A DNA stretch of 48,235 bases from Brachionus koreanus (GCA_016987375.1 PJRA01000048.1:2046375-2094609), one strand, 5' to 3'; shown: positions 35,176-46,960, counted from the first letter of the stretch. The notes: generated by a model from the sequence alone, not told the origin. Made by a program: numbers and translations.

Positions 35176-35925
35176 TTTGAGTGGTGGAAACGTTGGAGTA
35201 TGGAATTTAATGAATTCAAGGGTAAAGTAATGTACATCGGCAACTCAAAGATTGCTAAGCAAAAAATCTCAATGTTAAATGCAGACGGTTTGAGAGTTGA
35301 ATTAGCTGAGACTTCTGCTGAGCGCGATCNNNNNNNNNNNNNNNNNNNNNNNNNNNNNNNNNNNNNNNNNNNNNNNNNNNNNNNNNNNNNNNNNNNNNNN
35401 NNNNNNNNNNNNNNNNNNNNNNNNNNNNNNNNNNNNNNNNNNNNNNNNNNNNNNNNNNNNNNNNNNNNNNNNNNNNNNNNNNNNNNNNNNNNNNNNNNNN
35501 NNNNNNNNNNNNNNNNNNNNNNNNNNNNNNNNNNNNNNNNNNNNNNNNNNNNNNNNNNNNNNNNNNNNNNNNNNNNNNNNNNNNNNNNNNNNNNNNNNNN
35601 NNNNNNNNNNNNNNNNNNNNNNNNNNNNNNNNNNNNNNNNNNNNNNNNNNNNNNNNNNNNNNNNNNNNNNNNNNNNNNNNNNNNNNNNNNNNNNNNNNNN
35701 NNNNNNNNNNNNNNNNNNNNNNNNNNNNNNNNNNNNNNNNNNNNNNNNNNNNNNNNNNNNNNNNNNNNNNNNNNCCAACCAGTTCAAAAACAGACTGGAC
35801 AATGTCGGTAGGAACAAAAAAAATGAAAAGTCTACTAAAGCGGGACTACGTTAGTCTTCCTGTTTTGTCAGTTTAGTAAAACTAAACTTGACTGTAGAAT
35901 ATTAACTATTATTATTATTATTTTC
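35176..35925 (+). mobile_element. LINE 3'-part with assembly gap
   Basis: 35176-35329 encodes a typical post-catalytic reverse-transcriptase segment (WSMEFNEFKGKVMYIGNSK; related LINEs have FN-x-x-KCKVMHIG). After the gap the frame resumes with NQFKNRLDNVGRNKK, then a stop, then a 3' UTR with an (ATT)n tail at 35906-35922. The element is 5'-truncated. The gap hides roughly 150 codons, an appropriate length for the missing part. Confidence 0.75.
35330..35774. other. Assembly gap (445 N)
   Basis: Unresolved bases within the LINE; repeats probably caused the break in assembly. Confidence 1.
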
Positions 35926-36035
35926 AAATATAATCATATTTAAAATATTTTTTTATTTTTAAACAAACAAAAAGCAAAGCGAGAAAACTTTTTAATTTTA
36001 CTATTTTAATCATTTAAAATTACTCAATCTTTTGG

Positions 36036-36846
36036 CAGAAATGCTGAAAGCTGATGGTAAGATCACAATTGGGACCCTGCATGATCTCTTCAGCAAGATA
36101 TGATGACAAGAAATTATTTCATAGGACTGGTCAAAAGGCCTGATAGTAAAGCTCTCTAAGAAAGATAACAAAATGATCTGTGACAATTGGCGAAGAATAG
36201 CACTGCTACCAATAACAAGCAAGGCGTTCCGCAGCATAATTGCGGAAATAATCAGGAACTCCTTGGATGTTACACTTAGAGATAAACAAGCAGGATTTAG
36301 ACGAGGGAGAGGATGCATAGACCAGATATTTGCACTTAGGAATATCTTAAAACAAAGCCTGGAATAGAATAGTCTCCTGTATCTTAACTTCATTAACTTC
36401 AAGAAAGCCTTTGAAAGCATACACAGAGAACCCTTGCGGGCTATAAGATCATATGGCTTGCTACAGAAAATACTTTAATTGATAAAATTCTTCTACGAGA
36501 AATTCGAGAGTAGCGTGATTCTGGAAAAAGGACAGTATCAGAGATTCAAAGTGTGTATAGGAGGGTGCTTTCTCTGCTTTTGCTTATGCTTTTTGCTTAT
36601 GGCATGAAGAAAGCAACTGTCAATGCGAGGGATATACAGTGGGTATTAACAACAAAGCTTGAAGACTTAGACTTTGCGGATTATCAGGTACTAATAATTA
36701 ATAAAGAAGCAGATATTAAGATGCAAGATTTGGCGAGCAACGCTAAACCAACCGGAGTCGAAATTAATACCAAAACCAAAACGAAAGTTATGTACATATA
36801 CATCAAATTGGACAACACAATTACTATCGATGATGCACAAATTTAG
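36036..36846 (+). pseudogene. Degenerate LINE reverse transcriptase (FADD mutated)
   Basis: Readable across frames: AEMLKADGKI, DWSKGLIVKLSKK, then DNWRRIALLPITSKAF, QAGFRRGRGCIDQIFALR and NFKKAFESIHREPLRAI. This is the order of conserved blocks in a LINE reverse transcriptase. After a frameshift comes IQWVLTTKLEDLDFADYQ, where relatives have FADD; the second catalytic Asp is lost. It continues to INTKTKTKVMYI and TITIDDAQI. Several stops and frameshifts make it inactive. Clade not assigned. Confidence 0.85.
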
Positions 36847-37320
36847 TATGAAATATTTCTAAAATGAAAATTGAATTTTTCAAAAGCTTGTTTTATGTGT
36901 TTTAAAGTTATTAAAAATTTATTTGGGTATTGTGTAATAAATGAACAATTGAACAATTGTGCAGATATTTTTGAACAAAACTATCTAATTTTCCTTTTCT
37001 TTTCTTCTTATTGATTTACTAATTGTATTTTCATCGTTACTCTATCATGACAGCTCTATAAAAAACTCAAAAACTTCTTCAAAGACAAAATTTATAACAA
37101 CATACTAACAACTTATTTTTGACTGAAGCAGCTCACGTTCGACAGTCTTTTAATAAACTAATAAAAAAATTATTTGGACAATTTAATTTTTTCTCAATTT
37201 TAATGATTAAGATATTAGAAAAAAAAGTTTCATGGAAAAATAAATATTTTTGATAAATCAATTAATTGATTTAAATGTTATTAAAAAATCTACAATTTGT
37301 TTCAATTTTAACTTAGCTTA

Positions 37321-38295
37321 TTCTCCATCAAAAATGTACAATTTTCACCTCCATTCCAGCCAAAATCTAAGAATTCATTGAAACGCTGCACTAGTTTCCT
37401 TGTTTTCAAATTTTATTCAAAACCCAGTTTCTAAAAACTCTTTGAAATTTATACGCAAGCTACTGTAAACTTTTCGAAATAATTGCTCCCCAAATTATGT
37501 TTTTACCGAAGAATTTAGGCAAATTTTATATGGATCTTTGATTGATGTTAATTAAAAAATATAAAGATGAAACATATCATGTGTAACTCAATAGATGATA
37601 CTGCCAAGAGAAACTATTCCCTCTAAATTATATTTTAAATAAAATAAAATAAAATAGATGAAACTTTAAACGCTAAATTCACATCGCTTTATATAGATTT
37701 CAATACAATAATTTCTCCATAAAAAAACTTATTACTAAAAACTAAAAACAAAAATCTTTCGCATAACTCATTCTTATTTAATAACGCTAGGCTAAAAAGA
37801 AGGACTTAGCTCCATTCTGAGCAGCCTGAGGCTCTCCTCAAATTTATTTAGAAAATAAATAAATAAATATGTGTTACTTTGTTTTAAAAATGAAGATCTT
37901 TGCCAGACACTTATTTGCAAGGGTTTACGATAATATCTAAAATCAACCTAATCCTTGATTACATGTTTAATACACTCTCAATTTCAAACCAAAAAAATTA
38001 GCATTGATGAGCAAAAAATTAAATCGTCAAATTCTGAATATGAAGATCACTACCATTCATAATAGCCAAAACACTAGCATCGCCTCTACTAGATCTAAGC
38101 TTTTCTTAAATAAATTTCAATTCACTAGCAATTTATAGAAATTTTAGATGATTATCGTACAAATCCATTAGTATTCAACCAAAACAATATCTCATTTATG
38201 AAATCTCAACGAAATATTAAATCACTAATACAACAAATTTTAGCTTATGATCCCGACCTTTTTAATTTTATTAGGTTGAGTCAAAGAATATTACA
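37321..38295 (+). mobile_element. Cluster of LINE relics with AT-rich tails
   Basis: Two LINE 3' ends can be seen. One is 37600-37657, CTGCCAAGAGAAACTATTCC followed by an (AAAAT)n tail; the same text occurs inverted at 46550-46600. The other is 37783-37870, CGCTAGGCT to ATTCTGAG with an (AAAT)n tail; a related text occurs inverted at 47160-47230. Downstream, 38140-38290 reads NPLVFNQNNISFMKSQRNIK, which may derive from the N-terminal nuclease region of another LINE (tentative). Confidence 0.55.
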
Positions 38296-38330
38296 TTTTT
38301 TTTTAAATATTTTTTAATTGGGTGAGGTAG

Positions 38331-38381
38331 AAAAAAACATAAAAAAAGAGAAAAAACATAAAAAAAAGAGGAAAAACATAT
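38331..38381. repeat. Short tandem repeat, three units of about 18 bp
   Basis: Three successive copies of a unit like AGAAAAAACATAAAAAA, fading downstream to about 38460. Confidence 0.7.
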
Positions 38382-38483
38382 AGTCAATTGTAACAAATTT
38401 AGCTTATTTAAGGAGAGAAAAAACATAACTTATAAAAATCAAAAAGAGAATAAAACATAAAATTAATAAAAAAAATTTAATTA

Positions 38484-38730
38484 ATTAGAATGAGGCGAAA
38501 ATTAGACTGGGTATTGGTTCAAGAATTTAGCAACCAAATAGACCTTAAAACATTTATTTCATCTTCATATGACCCAGCCTCTGTAATAAACCCATTTAAA
38601 TCAAAATAATTGTACTCTCTGCCAAAGCAATAGTCCTAATCTAATGAAAGTAACTACAAAATATTTTCTAAATAGACCCAAAGCAGGTCGGAAGCGAAAA
38701 GCTGGTCCTTGTTTACAATATGATAAATGA
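38484..38730 (+). pseudogene. Possible transposase-type coding debris
   Basis: The plus strand reads MRRKLDWVLVQEFSNQIDL and, after stops, NRPKAGRKRKAGPCLQYDK. The first resembles the start of zinc-finger domains linked to MULE-type transposases; the second resembles their basic C-terminal segments. Too short to be sure. Confidence 0.25.
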
Positions 38731-38889
38731 AGAAATAAAAGTAAAAATTAATGTTTTTTATCCCTTTTATTCAAATGAATATATGTATTTTTCTTTTAAA
38801 AAATTTTTGATTCTGGGTTTTGTTTTTTATCTTTTTTATTCAACTGATTTTATGCTTTTTTCTCTAAAATAAAATTGAAATTTTGCCAA

Positions 38890-39075
38890 TTTTTAAAAAT
38901 TTTACGATACCCTTTGGTTAATAAAATGCCGTCCGCTAAGAAAATAGACCATTGAGCGAAAAAGATGATAATCAGAAGGAAAATGATTCCGGCTATATGC
39001 TGAATAAGAAAGAAGTTCGAAAGTCGATTGTGATGTGTAAAAATCATTTGAATATTGGCTAGTACTAAGTTTAAA
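38890..39075 (-). pseudogene. mariner transposase C-terminal relic
   Basis: The minus strand encodes PSDYHLFRSMVYFLSGRHF, which matches the signature PSDYHLF region after the last catalytic Asp of mariner transposases, preceded by a damaged YSPDLA-like segment (YSRNHF) and a possible DNARPH remnant. A stop follows RHFINQRVS. No upstream transposase was found. Confidence 0.75.
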
Positions 39076-39534
39076 TATAGCAAAAAAGTATTTAAAATAA
39101 AAAATAAAAATCTTAAACAAATTCTATTTAGATAAAATTTTTATAAACAAAATTTTCGACTAAACCTATCAATTTATCTAATTATTATTTCTTTTTATTC
39201 TTTAACTTTGAATTAATCATATGTTTTAACTCAGTTTCAGAACACTTATCTTTGATTATTGCCTCTCCTTTTTAGCAAACAAAAAAAACATTACAAAAAC
39301 AAAAATTTAAAAAAATTCAAAAATTATAAAACATTTGACCATCTTCTGTTAGAAATGATGAAAAAAATAATTGCTTAAAAAAATTCTAAATAATAGATTG
39401 CTTTCAACACACACTTTTCAAACGTATTGCCAATTTTGTTCACAAATTTCAAAATTCAAGAGTATGACCAAATCGTTCAAGAAAATGAATAAAAACTTTA
39501 TTTACTGAATAAAGATAATTTAAATCTATTTTTT
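39076..39534. other. AT-rich spacer
   Basis: No feature was recognised between the mariner relic and the MITE. Confidence 0.5.
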
Positions 39535-39538
39535 TTAA

Positions 39539-39767
39539 CACTCAAAGGCCAGAGGCTTCTTTTGAACCTCTTTTGTTACTTCCTACATTTGTTTTTTATT
39601 CAATAAATTTAATCATTTTTTATAATTTTTTCTTTCAATCATATCTAAAATCAAAAATTTTATAAAATTATTTAATTTTTATAACAAAATAATTTTATTT
39701 TTATTGACAAAAGTAAAAAAAATGAGTCAAATAAAATTGGTCGAAAAATCCCTCTGGCCTTTGAGCG
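39539..39767. mobile_element. TTAA-type MITE, family B copy 1
   Basis: A 229-bp element with ends CACTCAAAGGCCAGAGG (left) and CGCTCAAAGGCCAGAGG (right, reversed). TTAA flanks both ends (39535-39538 and 39768-39771). The interior matches copy 2 at 46961-47151 along its length, including TCAATCATATCT. A 63-codon frame inside it is fortuitous. Confidence 0.88.
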
Positions 39768-39771
39768 TTAA

Positions 39772-40868
39772 TTTTGTAAATTATTTTGTAATTTTGATAT
39801 TTATTTCAAAGAACTATTTTTTTAACTGTTTGAATTATTCATTTATTGAAATGGCAAAAAAGAAGAATACTTTTTTACAAGCAATAGAGCTTTAAATATT
39901 TAAATGAATCTTTTTTTTAAATCAAATAATTGCTCAGATGAGATTTTTATATTTTTTTTTTCAGGAAATAAATGAGACCCGATAGATGATTATGTGTGTT
40001 AGTGGGATCAAACAAGACAGATTTTATTACTTATTGCCGATACCTGATAGAAAAGATAAGTAAATTAGAGTAGAGCTAAAGAGGAATCTTTGAATTATTA
40101 TTGATAAAGCATGCTTGTTTTAGTAATTTATCAAAAGCTTAAACAAAAGCTTAAATAAACAAGAAAATATATATTAATTTTTTAATAAAAATTTTATTTA
40201 AAAAATATCAAGAATCGATCATGAAAAACGGAATAAAGGTAAACACATTTCTCACTCTTTTTTCTCTTCTCTATTAAAAACGAATCTGATCGTGAATATA
40301 AAAGAAAAGGTAAATTTTTCTGTTCTTTTTTTTTTTTTGCTGAAAAGCAAACCGGATTAAGATAATTTAGTTAATATTTATATTAATTTCAAATAAAAAT
40401 CAAAAGTTGAAAACGCAAAACCTGTTAATTAGTTATCTCTTGCAAAATCATAAACAGATATTTGAGGACTTGTTAACGAAGCTTTCTTTTTTTTTTTCAA
40501 AGCTATTTGAGCTAAGTGCTCAAGTGCCGAAATTTAATTTCGATTCGTTCAAAATTTAGCATTTTTTCATATCAAATAATTTCGTATATCAAATCAAAAA
40601 ATTTACTAGCTACCAATGAGAATATTTTTGTAAGGCTTAAATTGGGCGGAGAATGGTGTAGAAATTTTATTTTCCGAATGAAGCTGAAATAAAAAGAGTA
40701 ACAGCGATTAATTTTTATTGCTTATTTATTCGCTGCTTGATTTTTTATTTTCGCTTTTGCTAAAAAAAAATTAAAGGTATATAATATTCATATGTATTTT
40801 AGATTTTTTTTATTTAAAAATAAAAAGGAAACCCCTTATAGATTTGATTTAAATTTCAAATTTTAAAA
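39772..40868. other. Upstream region of the LMX1-like gene
   Basis: 1.1 kb without a gene. It is somewhat less AT-monotonous than other spacers (for example 39970-40080), and could hold regulatory sites. Forkhead-like TAAACAA and TAAATAAAC words are at about 40140-40160. Confidence 0.45.
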
Positions 40869-42597
40869 ATGATAATCAATGGAACTTATCATCATCAACA
40901 TCAACAGCAACAACAACAACAGTCTCTTAGTTCAGAGACAGCTTCGGAGTTTTGTCTCAGAAATTCTCAAATGGAAGACCTCAACAACAACTTAGACTCC
41001 TCCATGAACAGAAAGTATTAATTAAAAAATAATTTTTTTTTTTCTAAATTATAAAATTTTATTTTTCTAAGTGGTTTTTTGACTAATGGTCAAAATGAAT
41101 ATTCGATCAAGTTAAAAAGTGAAAAAAGTGACTCGCATCAGACCAATTCGTTGGCACCCAAATGCGCCAACTGTCTACTTCCCATTGAGGACAAATTTAT
41201 TTGCAACATGATGAACATGTTCTGGCACGAGGAATGTCTCACATGCTCCCAGTGTTGCTGTATGCTCAATCAAAGCTGTTTTTTCAAAAATGGCCAGCTA
41301 TTCTGCAAAGACGACTACTTCAAGTTAGTTAACAAAAATTTAATAAATTTTTTTCTTGCTAGCTTTCGGCTTTTTTTTTGTTTCAAATTTTAAATATTTA
41401 CTTAAAAAAAATTACTTTATGGTCTCTAAAAAAACAAAAAGACAGGTACTAGAATACGAGTTTAAGTAAATATAATATTTGAGTGTAAATTATCTTCAAT
41501 ATTAAATTTAATAAACCTAGCTTTGTTTTCTCACAAGTTGACATGTTTCACAAATAGCGATAAGGCTTCAAAAGTATTCTAATAATTTTTTTTTTAGAAA
41601 TTTTGGCACCCGATGCCACTCATGCATGGATCTAATTGGAGCCAACGAACTTGTAATGAGAATAGAAACATTGAGCAGCAAACAGCTCATTTACTATCAC
41701 TTTAATTGTTTCAAGTGCTTGATTTGTGACAAGCAGCTGCAAAAAGGTGAAGAGTACATTTTGCGTTCAGAAGGCATATATTGCAAAATGGACTTTGAAA
41801 GATGTAAGCTAAAGTCTCATTTGGTCGGCTCATCACCGGCCTATTCTTTCAATAGTCAACAAAAATTGAGCAACAATTCCAACTCTAGTTTTAATTCACA
41901 GCCAAGCGAAGAAGAAAACAGCGTTGATTCGATCAAATATCGAATGGTGCTCGCTAATCAAACACAGAATGAGCAAGTTGGCAAAAAATCAAGTAGTAGA
42001 AGAGTGACCAAGCGACCTAGGACTATACTGAACGCCGCGCAAAGATACGACTTTCGCGAGGCTTTCAAACAAAGTCAAAAGCCCTGTCGCAAAGTAAGAG
42101 AGCATTTGGCAGACAAAACTGGTCTGAGTGTTCGTGTAGTACAGGTTTGGTTTCAGAATGAGAGAGCTAAAATGAAAAAAATGCAGCGCAGACAACAACA
42201 AATGAATAAATTCGGTGAATTGGAGCCTAATGTGAATAAGAAAAAAATGCCTGCAAAAAAGACTAAAAAAGACGCCCTGAGCAATGATGAAGATGACAGT
42301 ATGGATGAAGAAGTTTCAGAGGTAGATTCGGACGATTTTTCTGATGATGAGGAAAGTTTAGACTTGGATGAGTCCGAAAATAGAATAAATGGTCAAAGTT
42401 TGCCTCAACAGGCCAGTTTTCAGCCTCTACAACTTGCCGACTCGGATAATATGATGTCAGCTCCTGGCTATCATCATCAATCAAATGAGAATGAATGCAT
42501 GAACATGATGAATATTCAATTCAACCAACAGCAACATTGCCAAATGCAAACAAATCCAATAAATCGTTTGTACTCAATGCAAAATTCTTATTTTTAA
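40869..42597 (+). CDS. LMX1-like LIM-homeodomain transcription factor
   Basis: Exons 40869-41014, 41072-41323 and 41598-42597 encode 465 residues. The first intron lies before LIM1; the second divides the two LIM domains. The N-terminus has a His/Gln-rich run (HHQHQQQQQQQ). LIM1 starts at C80 (CANC) and LIM2 at C139 (CHSC); both show the expected Cys/His/Asp zinc-ligand pattern. The homeodomain is at about 270-329: KRPRTIL, then the LMX1-typical SQKPCRKVREHLA, GLSVRVVQVWFQN and AKMKK. Recognition-helix position 50 is Gln; position 52 is Glu where LMX1 usually has Gln. After it come a strongly acidic stretch and a Gln/Met-rich tail. LMX1 factors bind AT-rich DNA and specify neurons and dorsal structures. 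AATAAA at 42783. Confidence 0.95.
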
Positions 42598-42782
42598 TTC
42601 ATGGACTTAGTGGTTTTTAGTTTTTTTCATCACAGTTCTCTAGTCAAGTCAAAGCATTTAGGAAAATTTTTCAAATTTACTGAAAATTCCATCTTTAAAA
42701 TGTAAAATTGTAATTTATTTCTTAAAATTATTTTTTGCTTAGCTTTTTTCTTAACTTTTTTTTTTAAATTATTTTTTTTTCA

Positions 42783-42788
42783 AATAAA
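42783..42788 (+). terminator. Poly(A) signal of the LMX1-like gene
   Basis: AATAAA 186 bp after the stop codon, following long T runs. Assignment rests on position only. Confidence 0.4.
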
Positions 42789-43067
42789 AGTTTTTTAAAT
42801 TAAATTATAGTCTTATTTTTTTTACTAATCAATATAAACTCTTCATTTATTTGATTTAGAAGAAAAAAATTTTTTGTCAAATTAAAACTCAAAACTTTTT
42901 TTAAAGAGAATCAATAAAAAAAAATTAGATTGTTTCAGAAGAGTTCTATTTCAAAATATTCAAACAAATCTAGATAAGTTTATTTTTTTTGTTCAAATTA
43001 AATACATGTTCAAACTTCAAAGGTAAAATGATATAAATTCAACATGATAATCTTCTTAGAAAAAAAA
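42789..43067. other. AT-rich spacer
   Basis: Nothing recognised; TTCTTAG at about 43053-43059 could be a 3' splice site for the next item. Confidence 0.4.
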
Positions 43068-44214
43068 ATGTGCCAAAAACTAGAGCTTGAGCCCGACAAA
43101 GACACAAAGTCAAATTTCAATCAAGATATATTTATCTATGAGTCGAATCTAGTGCGAACATACGTGATTAGCCTAGGTTGATTTTTAGGCTGTTTATTCC
43201 TCATATTCGGATCATTTTTAGCCCCTAAATTTGAAAAGTCTATGCTAACAATCGGACTTAATTAGGCTATTCTGCAATAAGTCACATACACACACTTATT
43301 TTTCGCATGGTATTTCTAAAATCTCTAAAGAAAACAATCAAATTTCGGATCGAAAATCAAACTCAATAAAAGTGTTTAAATCTTTTTGGCAAACTAATAA
43401 AAAAAAGACCTAAAATTCAAGCAAAAAGTGTTTTGCTACCGCTCTTATCCCTTTAGTAAATAGAAAATTTAAATTAGAGAGCAAAAATGACGCAAATCAA
43501 ACAATGGCTAAATAAAGAGCGCTACTCAAACAAAAAATAGGTTAGATAATTCTATTATCTTTGACTCTGTGTCCGATGTTGACTTTAAATGGCTAATTTA
43601 AATATGAATTGAGTCATATCAGCATAAAAATTCAAGAATAAGCTTCAATAATTTTTGACAAATATTGATACTAAGTCTTAAAATGATAACCGAAATTATG
43701 CATACTCGAATAAGCTATGACTGATTCTGTGATAATAAGCCGAAAAATTAAATTATTAAATTCAAAGCTTTTTTAATTTAAAAATTTTTGTTTAATTTTT
43801 TTTAATAAATTTTTTTAAAAATTTTAATAAAATTTAAAAATTTAAGCTTTTGCTTCAGATTATCTTGTCTGCCAGTTTTAGAGTATTAGCTATTTTGAAT
43901 GCTGCACAGGCGTTTTAGTTTACTTAATCTAAAAAGATGTTGTTGGGCGTGATTTGTCTTGGTTGCTAAGATAAGATGCTAAATTAAAAAGCAATAAAAA
44001 GTTTAATGATTTAGAGATTAAGCAAACAAATTTCAAGGGCATAAATCTGAAAAAGTCATTCAAACAGCCAAGTATTTCAGCCAATGTTTGTGATAAGTGT
44101 CTAATCTCTAAAATAGAAAAGTTAATTAAAACAATACACTTGAAAATCAAATTAACAGTCAGACACAATGAGTTCCTCAACAAGCGCGAATATTTGGATG
44201 ATTTATTTTTTTAA
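43068..44214 (+). CDS. Possible two-exon gene of unknown function
   Basis: Two stretches have unusually good coding composition for this DNA. 43068-43176 runs from ATG (MCQKLELEPDKDTKS) to a GT donor in phase 1. 43976-44214, after an AG, runs in the compatible phase for 79 codons (for example SISANVCDKCLISKIEKLIK) to a TAA. Joined they would give 115 residues, basic and Lys-rich. Other exons could lie between, for example around 43550-43610 (SIIFDSVSDVDFKWLI). I recognise no family, and the model is a hypothesis. Confidence 0.3.
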
Positions 44215-45627
44215 AATCAATAAATTTATCTTAAATTATTTTCCTAAATTGTTTAATTGACTCTTAATAAAATTTTTATTGCCTTTTGATTGATAGAAAT
44301 TTTTATTGGTTTTTATGGCTTGTCCAAGTGTTTGATAAGGTTTGCAGCTGAATTTTATTTGAAAGAAAATGAGACAACTGCTTGAAACTATAACATACAC
44401 CGTTTTTTTCCTTGTTATTTGCTTAATAAAAAAAAACGGAAGTTAAATTTGAATTTTAAGCAAAAATTTCAAGAACCAGAAATTTGAATTTGAATTTTTT
44501 TAAGATCAGGAAATAAAGCACTTAAGTGCTTTTGCTGGTCCGATAAAATAAAAGATTTGCTGATATATTTAAAACAATGCTTTTAAACAGAGATTCAAAT
44601 CGATATTGAAAAATCTTTATTTTCAATTGCTCATTTATATTTAATTAAAAAAAATTCTATTTTTTATTTAAAAAGAGAATTAAAATTTCGCTCGTTTTTA
44701 TTTTTTATATCAATTCATCGAATAAAACATATCCGTGTAAATGTTTGTTTAAATCAAGATTTATATCATAAAAGTTCCTCCAAAAAAATTGTTTGCATCA
44801 TTTGGGAGTGTTTTTTTCAATCTTGTTCTTTATTAAAAAAATAAGATTTTAATTAACAAATGTTTAATTAACAAAAGGTCTCAACATGCTTGAAAAGAAT
44901 TTGGAAAGAGGCTTTTAAAAATTTTAAACTTAAAATTTAACTATAATATGCAAAATATTTAGAACTAGTTCCTTACAATTATGAAAATCCAGGATTGTTT
45001 TCATTTTAAACCTTAAAAGAATTTATTTTTCTTTTCTTTATTTTTGTCAGAAATTTACTTTGCTAATTTTCAAAAAAATTACAGTAAATTCAAAAAAAAC
45101 AAACGATCTTTAAAACTATTTGAAATAAATTTACATATATTTTAAATGAATCTAAAAATAAAAAATATTGAATTTAATTAATTACCTTTTATAATTTTTT
45201 TGTGCTAAAATTTTTAAGAAAAATGTATATAAAGTTGTTTTTGTTTTATAAATACCAAAAAAATTAACAACGATTCAAAAATAGAATCGAAATAGAAAGT
45301 TAAAATTGAGATTTTAAATACCTAAATTTACAATTTTGAAATGAAAATTATAGATCATTTCTGTTTTATATTTTTTTATCGTGTTGAAAATCAATTATCA
45401 GTTAATAAGAATTTAACATTTGGAATTTTTGGCAATTATTTATTTCAATTTAGCTTTTACTTTTTCATTTTTAATTTTTTTGAAGTCAAAATTTTATAAA
45501 TAGAACAATCTCTAGTATTCTTTGGTACCTTCGAACCGTTTTTGTTTTTGTTGAACTCGAATTTGTCTGATAAATTTTATTAGAGGATTTTTATTACAGC
45601 TTTATTTTTTAAAAATTAGTTGATAAA
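44215..45627. other. Gene-free AT-rich stretch
   Basis: 1.4 kb with only chance frames. Confidence 0.55.
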
Positions 45628-45629
45628 TA

Positions 45630-46020
45630 CAGTGCTGCAATGATCCGATGTATTCACCACATTATATGTAAAATTACGTCAATTCCCCAACTTCATTTAA
45701 CGTAAAATATAGCAAATTTACGTTATTTTACGTAAAATGTGATAAAATTTCGTATAACACAAAATAAGCAAAATTTTTGAAAAAAATCGAAAATTTAGTA
45801 AAAAAAATTCACATCAAATCCAATATAAATTTATCACATAATATTAATGTATACTATATAAAAAAACTATTTACTAAATAACAAATTTAACTGACTGTAA
45901 ACTTTTATTAACCAGAAATAAAATTTTATTGCGTAAATTTTAGTCAAAATAAGAATACTATTTTTGAGGGTTTCAATAGATAAAATAATGTGGTGAATTC
46001 ATCGAATTTTAGCACCACGG
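45630..46020. mobile_element. Tc1/mariner-type MITE
   Basis: A 391-bp element whose first and last 36 bp are inverted copies with about 29 matches; the best shared part is ATTCACCACATTAT. TA lies outside both ends (45628-45629, 46021-46022). The interior repeats TTACGT-like words and is non-coding. The ends differ from those of the pogo-type element at 13910. Confidence 0.65.
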
Positions 46021-46022
46021 TA

Positions 46023-46495
46023 TGAATAAAAATAAAAAAAAAACAACGAAAAAACTAATTTACAAAGGAATTAAATTGATAGATGAGCAGAAATTTTAAA
46101 TGCTAAATACAGAATTAAATTCGAAAAATGCTTGATATAATTTTTTTAACTGTTTTAATTAATATTTTGTATTTATTTTACCTCTTTTTAAAAAATTGAT
46201 ATTTAAATTAATAAAATTAAATTATAGAAATAAAATTTTACATAAACTAAGCATCTTTTTTTTTAATTCTGAAATTTTTATTAATAATCAATCTTTTTCT
46301 AACGTTAAAATAAAATTCTATGCTTAATTTTAAAAGATTACTAATAATGAAATAGTGAAAACAATTATTTAATAATTATCAATTTTTCAGTATATTCATT
46401 AGGTTTTCGATATTTTGATATTGGCGTATTAAATTGATTTGCAAGTCTTCATATGCATAATTAAAACAGTTCCATTTCTTTCTTAATTGATATAT
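46023..46495. other. AT-rich spacer
   Basis: No feature recognised. Confidence 0.5.
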
Positions 46496-46625
46496 TTATT
46501 TATTTTCTGATCTGAAGGAGCTAAAGCTCGGTACAGAAATACAAATAAAATAAAAAATTTAAAATATAATTTAGAGGGAATAGTTTCTCTTGGCAGCTCC
46601 GAACGGCGTAGTGCCTTCTTAATTG
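46496..46625 (-). mobile_element. LINE 3'-end fragments, minus strand
   Basis: On the minus strand, GCTGCCAAGAGAAACTATTC and the following text match 37600-37657, then run into a second AAAT-tailed piece. Only 3' ends are present, as expected of heavily truncated LINE copies. Confidence 0.6.
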
Positions 46626-46956
46626 AAATATATTCTAATAAAATCTTGAAAACAAATTTCGTTTACATTGATTGGAAAGATAATGATAATGACCATCAAG
46701 GTTAGATGAGGACTACTACCATTTTATTGAAATTTTCAATGTGTCATTTGTAAATTAAAGCGTTTTAACTTTGATGTCCCTTATGCTCTACTTGATGTAA
46801 AAGTAAGAAGAATATAAGCTTCAATTTCTTTGCAAATAGAAAGGATAAGAGCTCATTTGATTTCTTCTTTTTTAATTATTTCGCTATTTTATTAGATTAA
46901 CAAAAGAAAAAATCATGAGAAAAATCAGTTTTTTCTTCATATATTTTTTTATTTAT
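46626..46956. other. Spacer before nested MITE
   Basis: No gene; the last bases (about 46921-46956) read on the minus strand as the AT-rich tail of the LINE interrupted by the MITE. Confidence 0.45.
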
Positions 46957-46960
46957 TTAA

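Noticed and set aside
35200..35817. Frames crossing the second N gap
   Set aside because: Same artefact of N bases; only the flanking LINE parts were used.
38850..39083. Hydrophobic frame resembling a membrane protein exon
   Set aside because: It overlaps, in another frame, the mariner PSDYHLF relic, which explains the local base composition better.
39704..39895. 63-codon frame near 39.7 kb
   Set aside because: It starts inside the TTAA-type MITE and runs out of it; no coding character.
43929..44183. 84-codon minus-strand frame
   Set aside because: The plus-strand frame over the same bases has more protein-like composition and fits splice phases.
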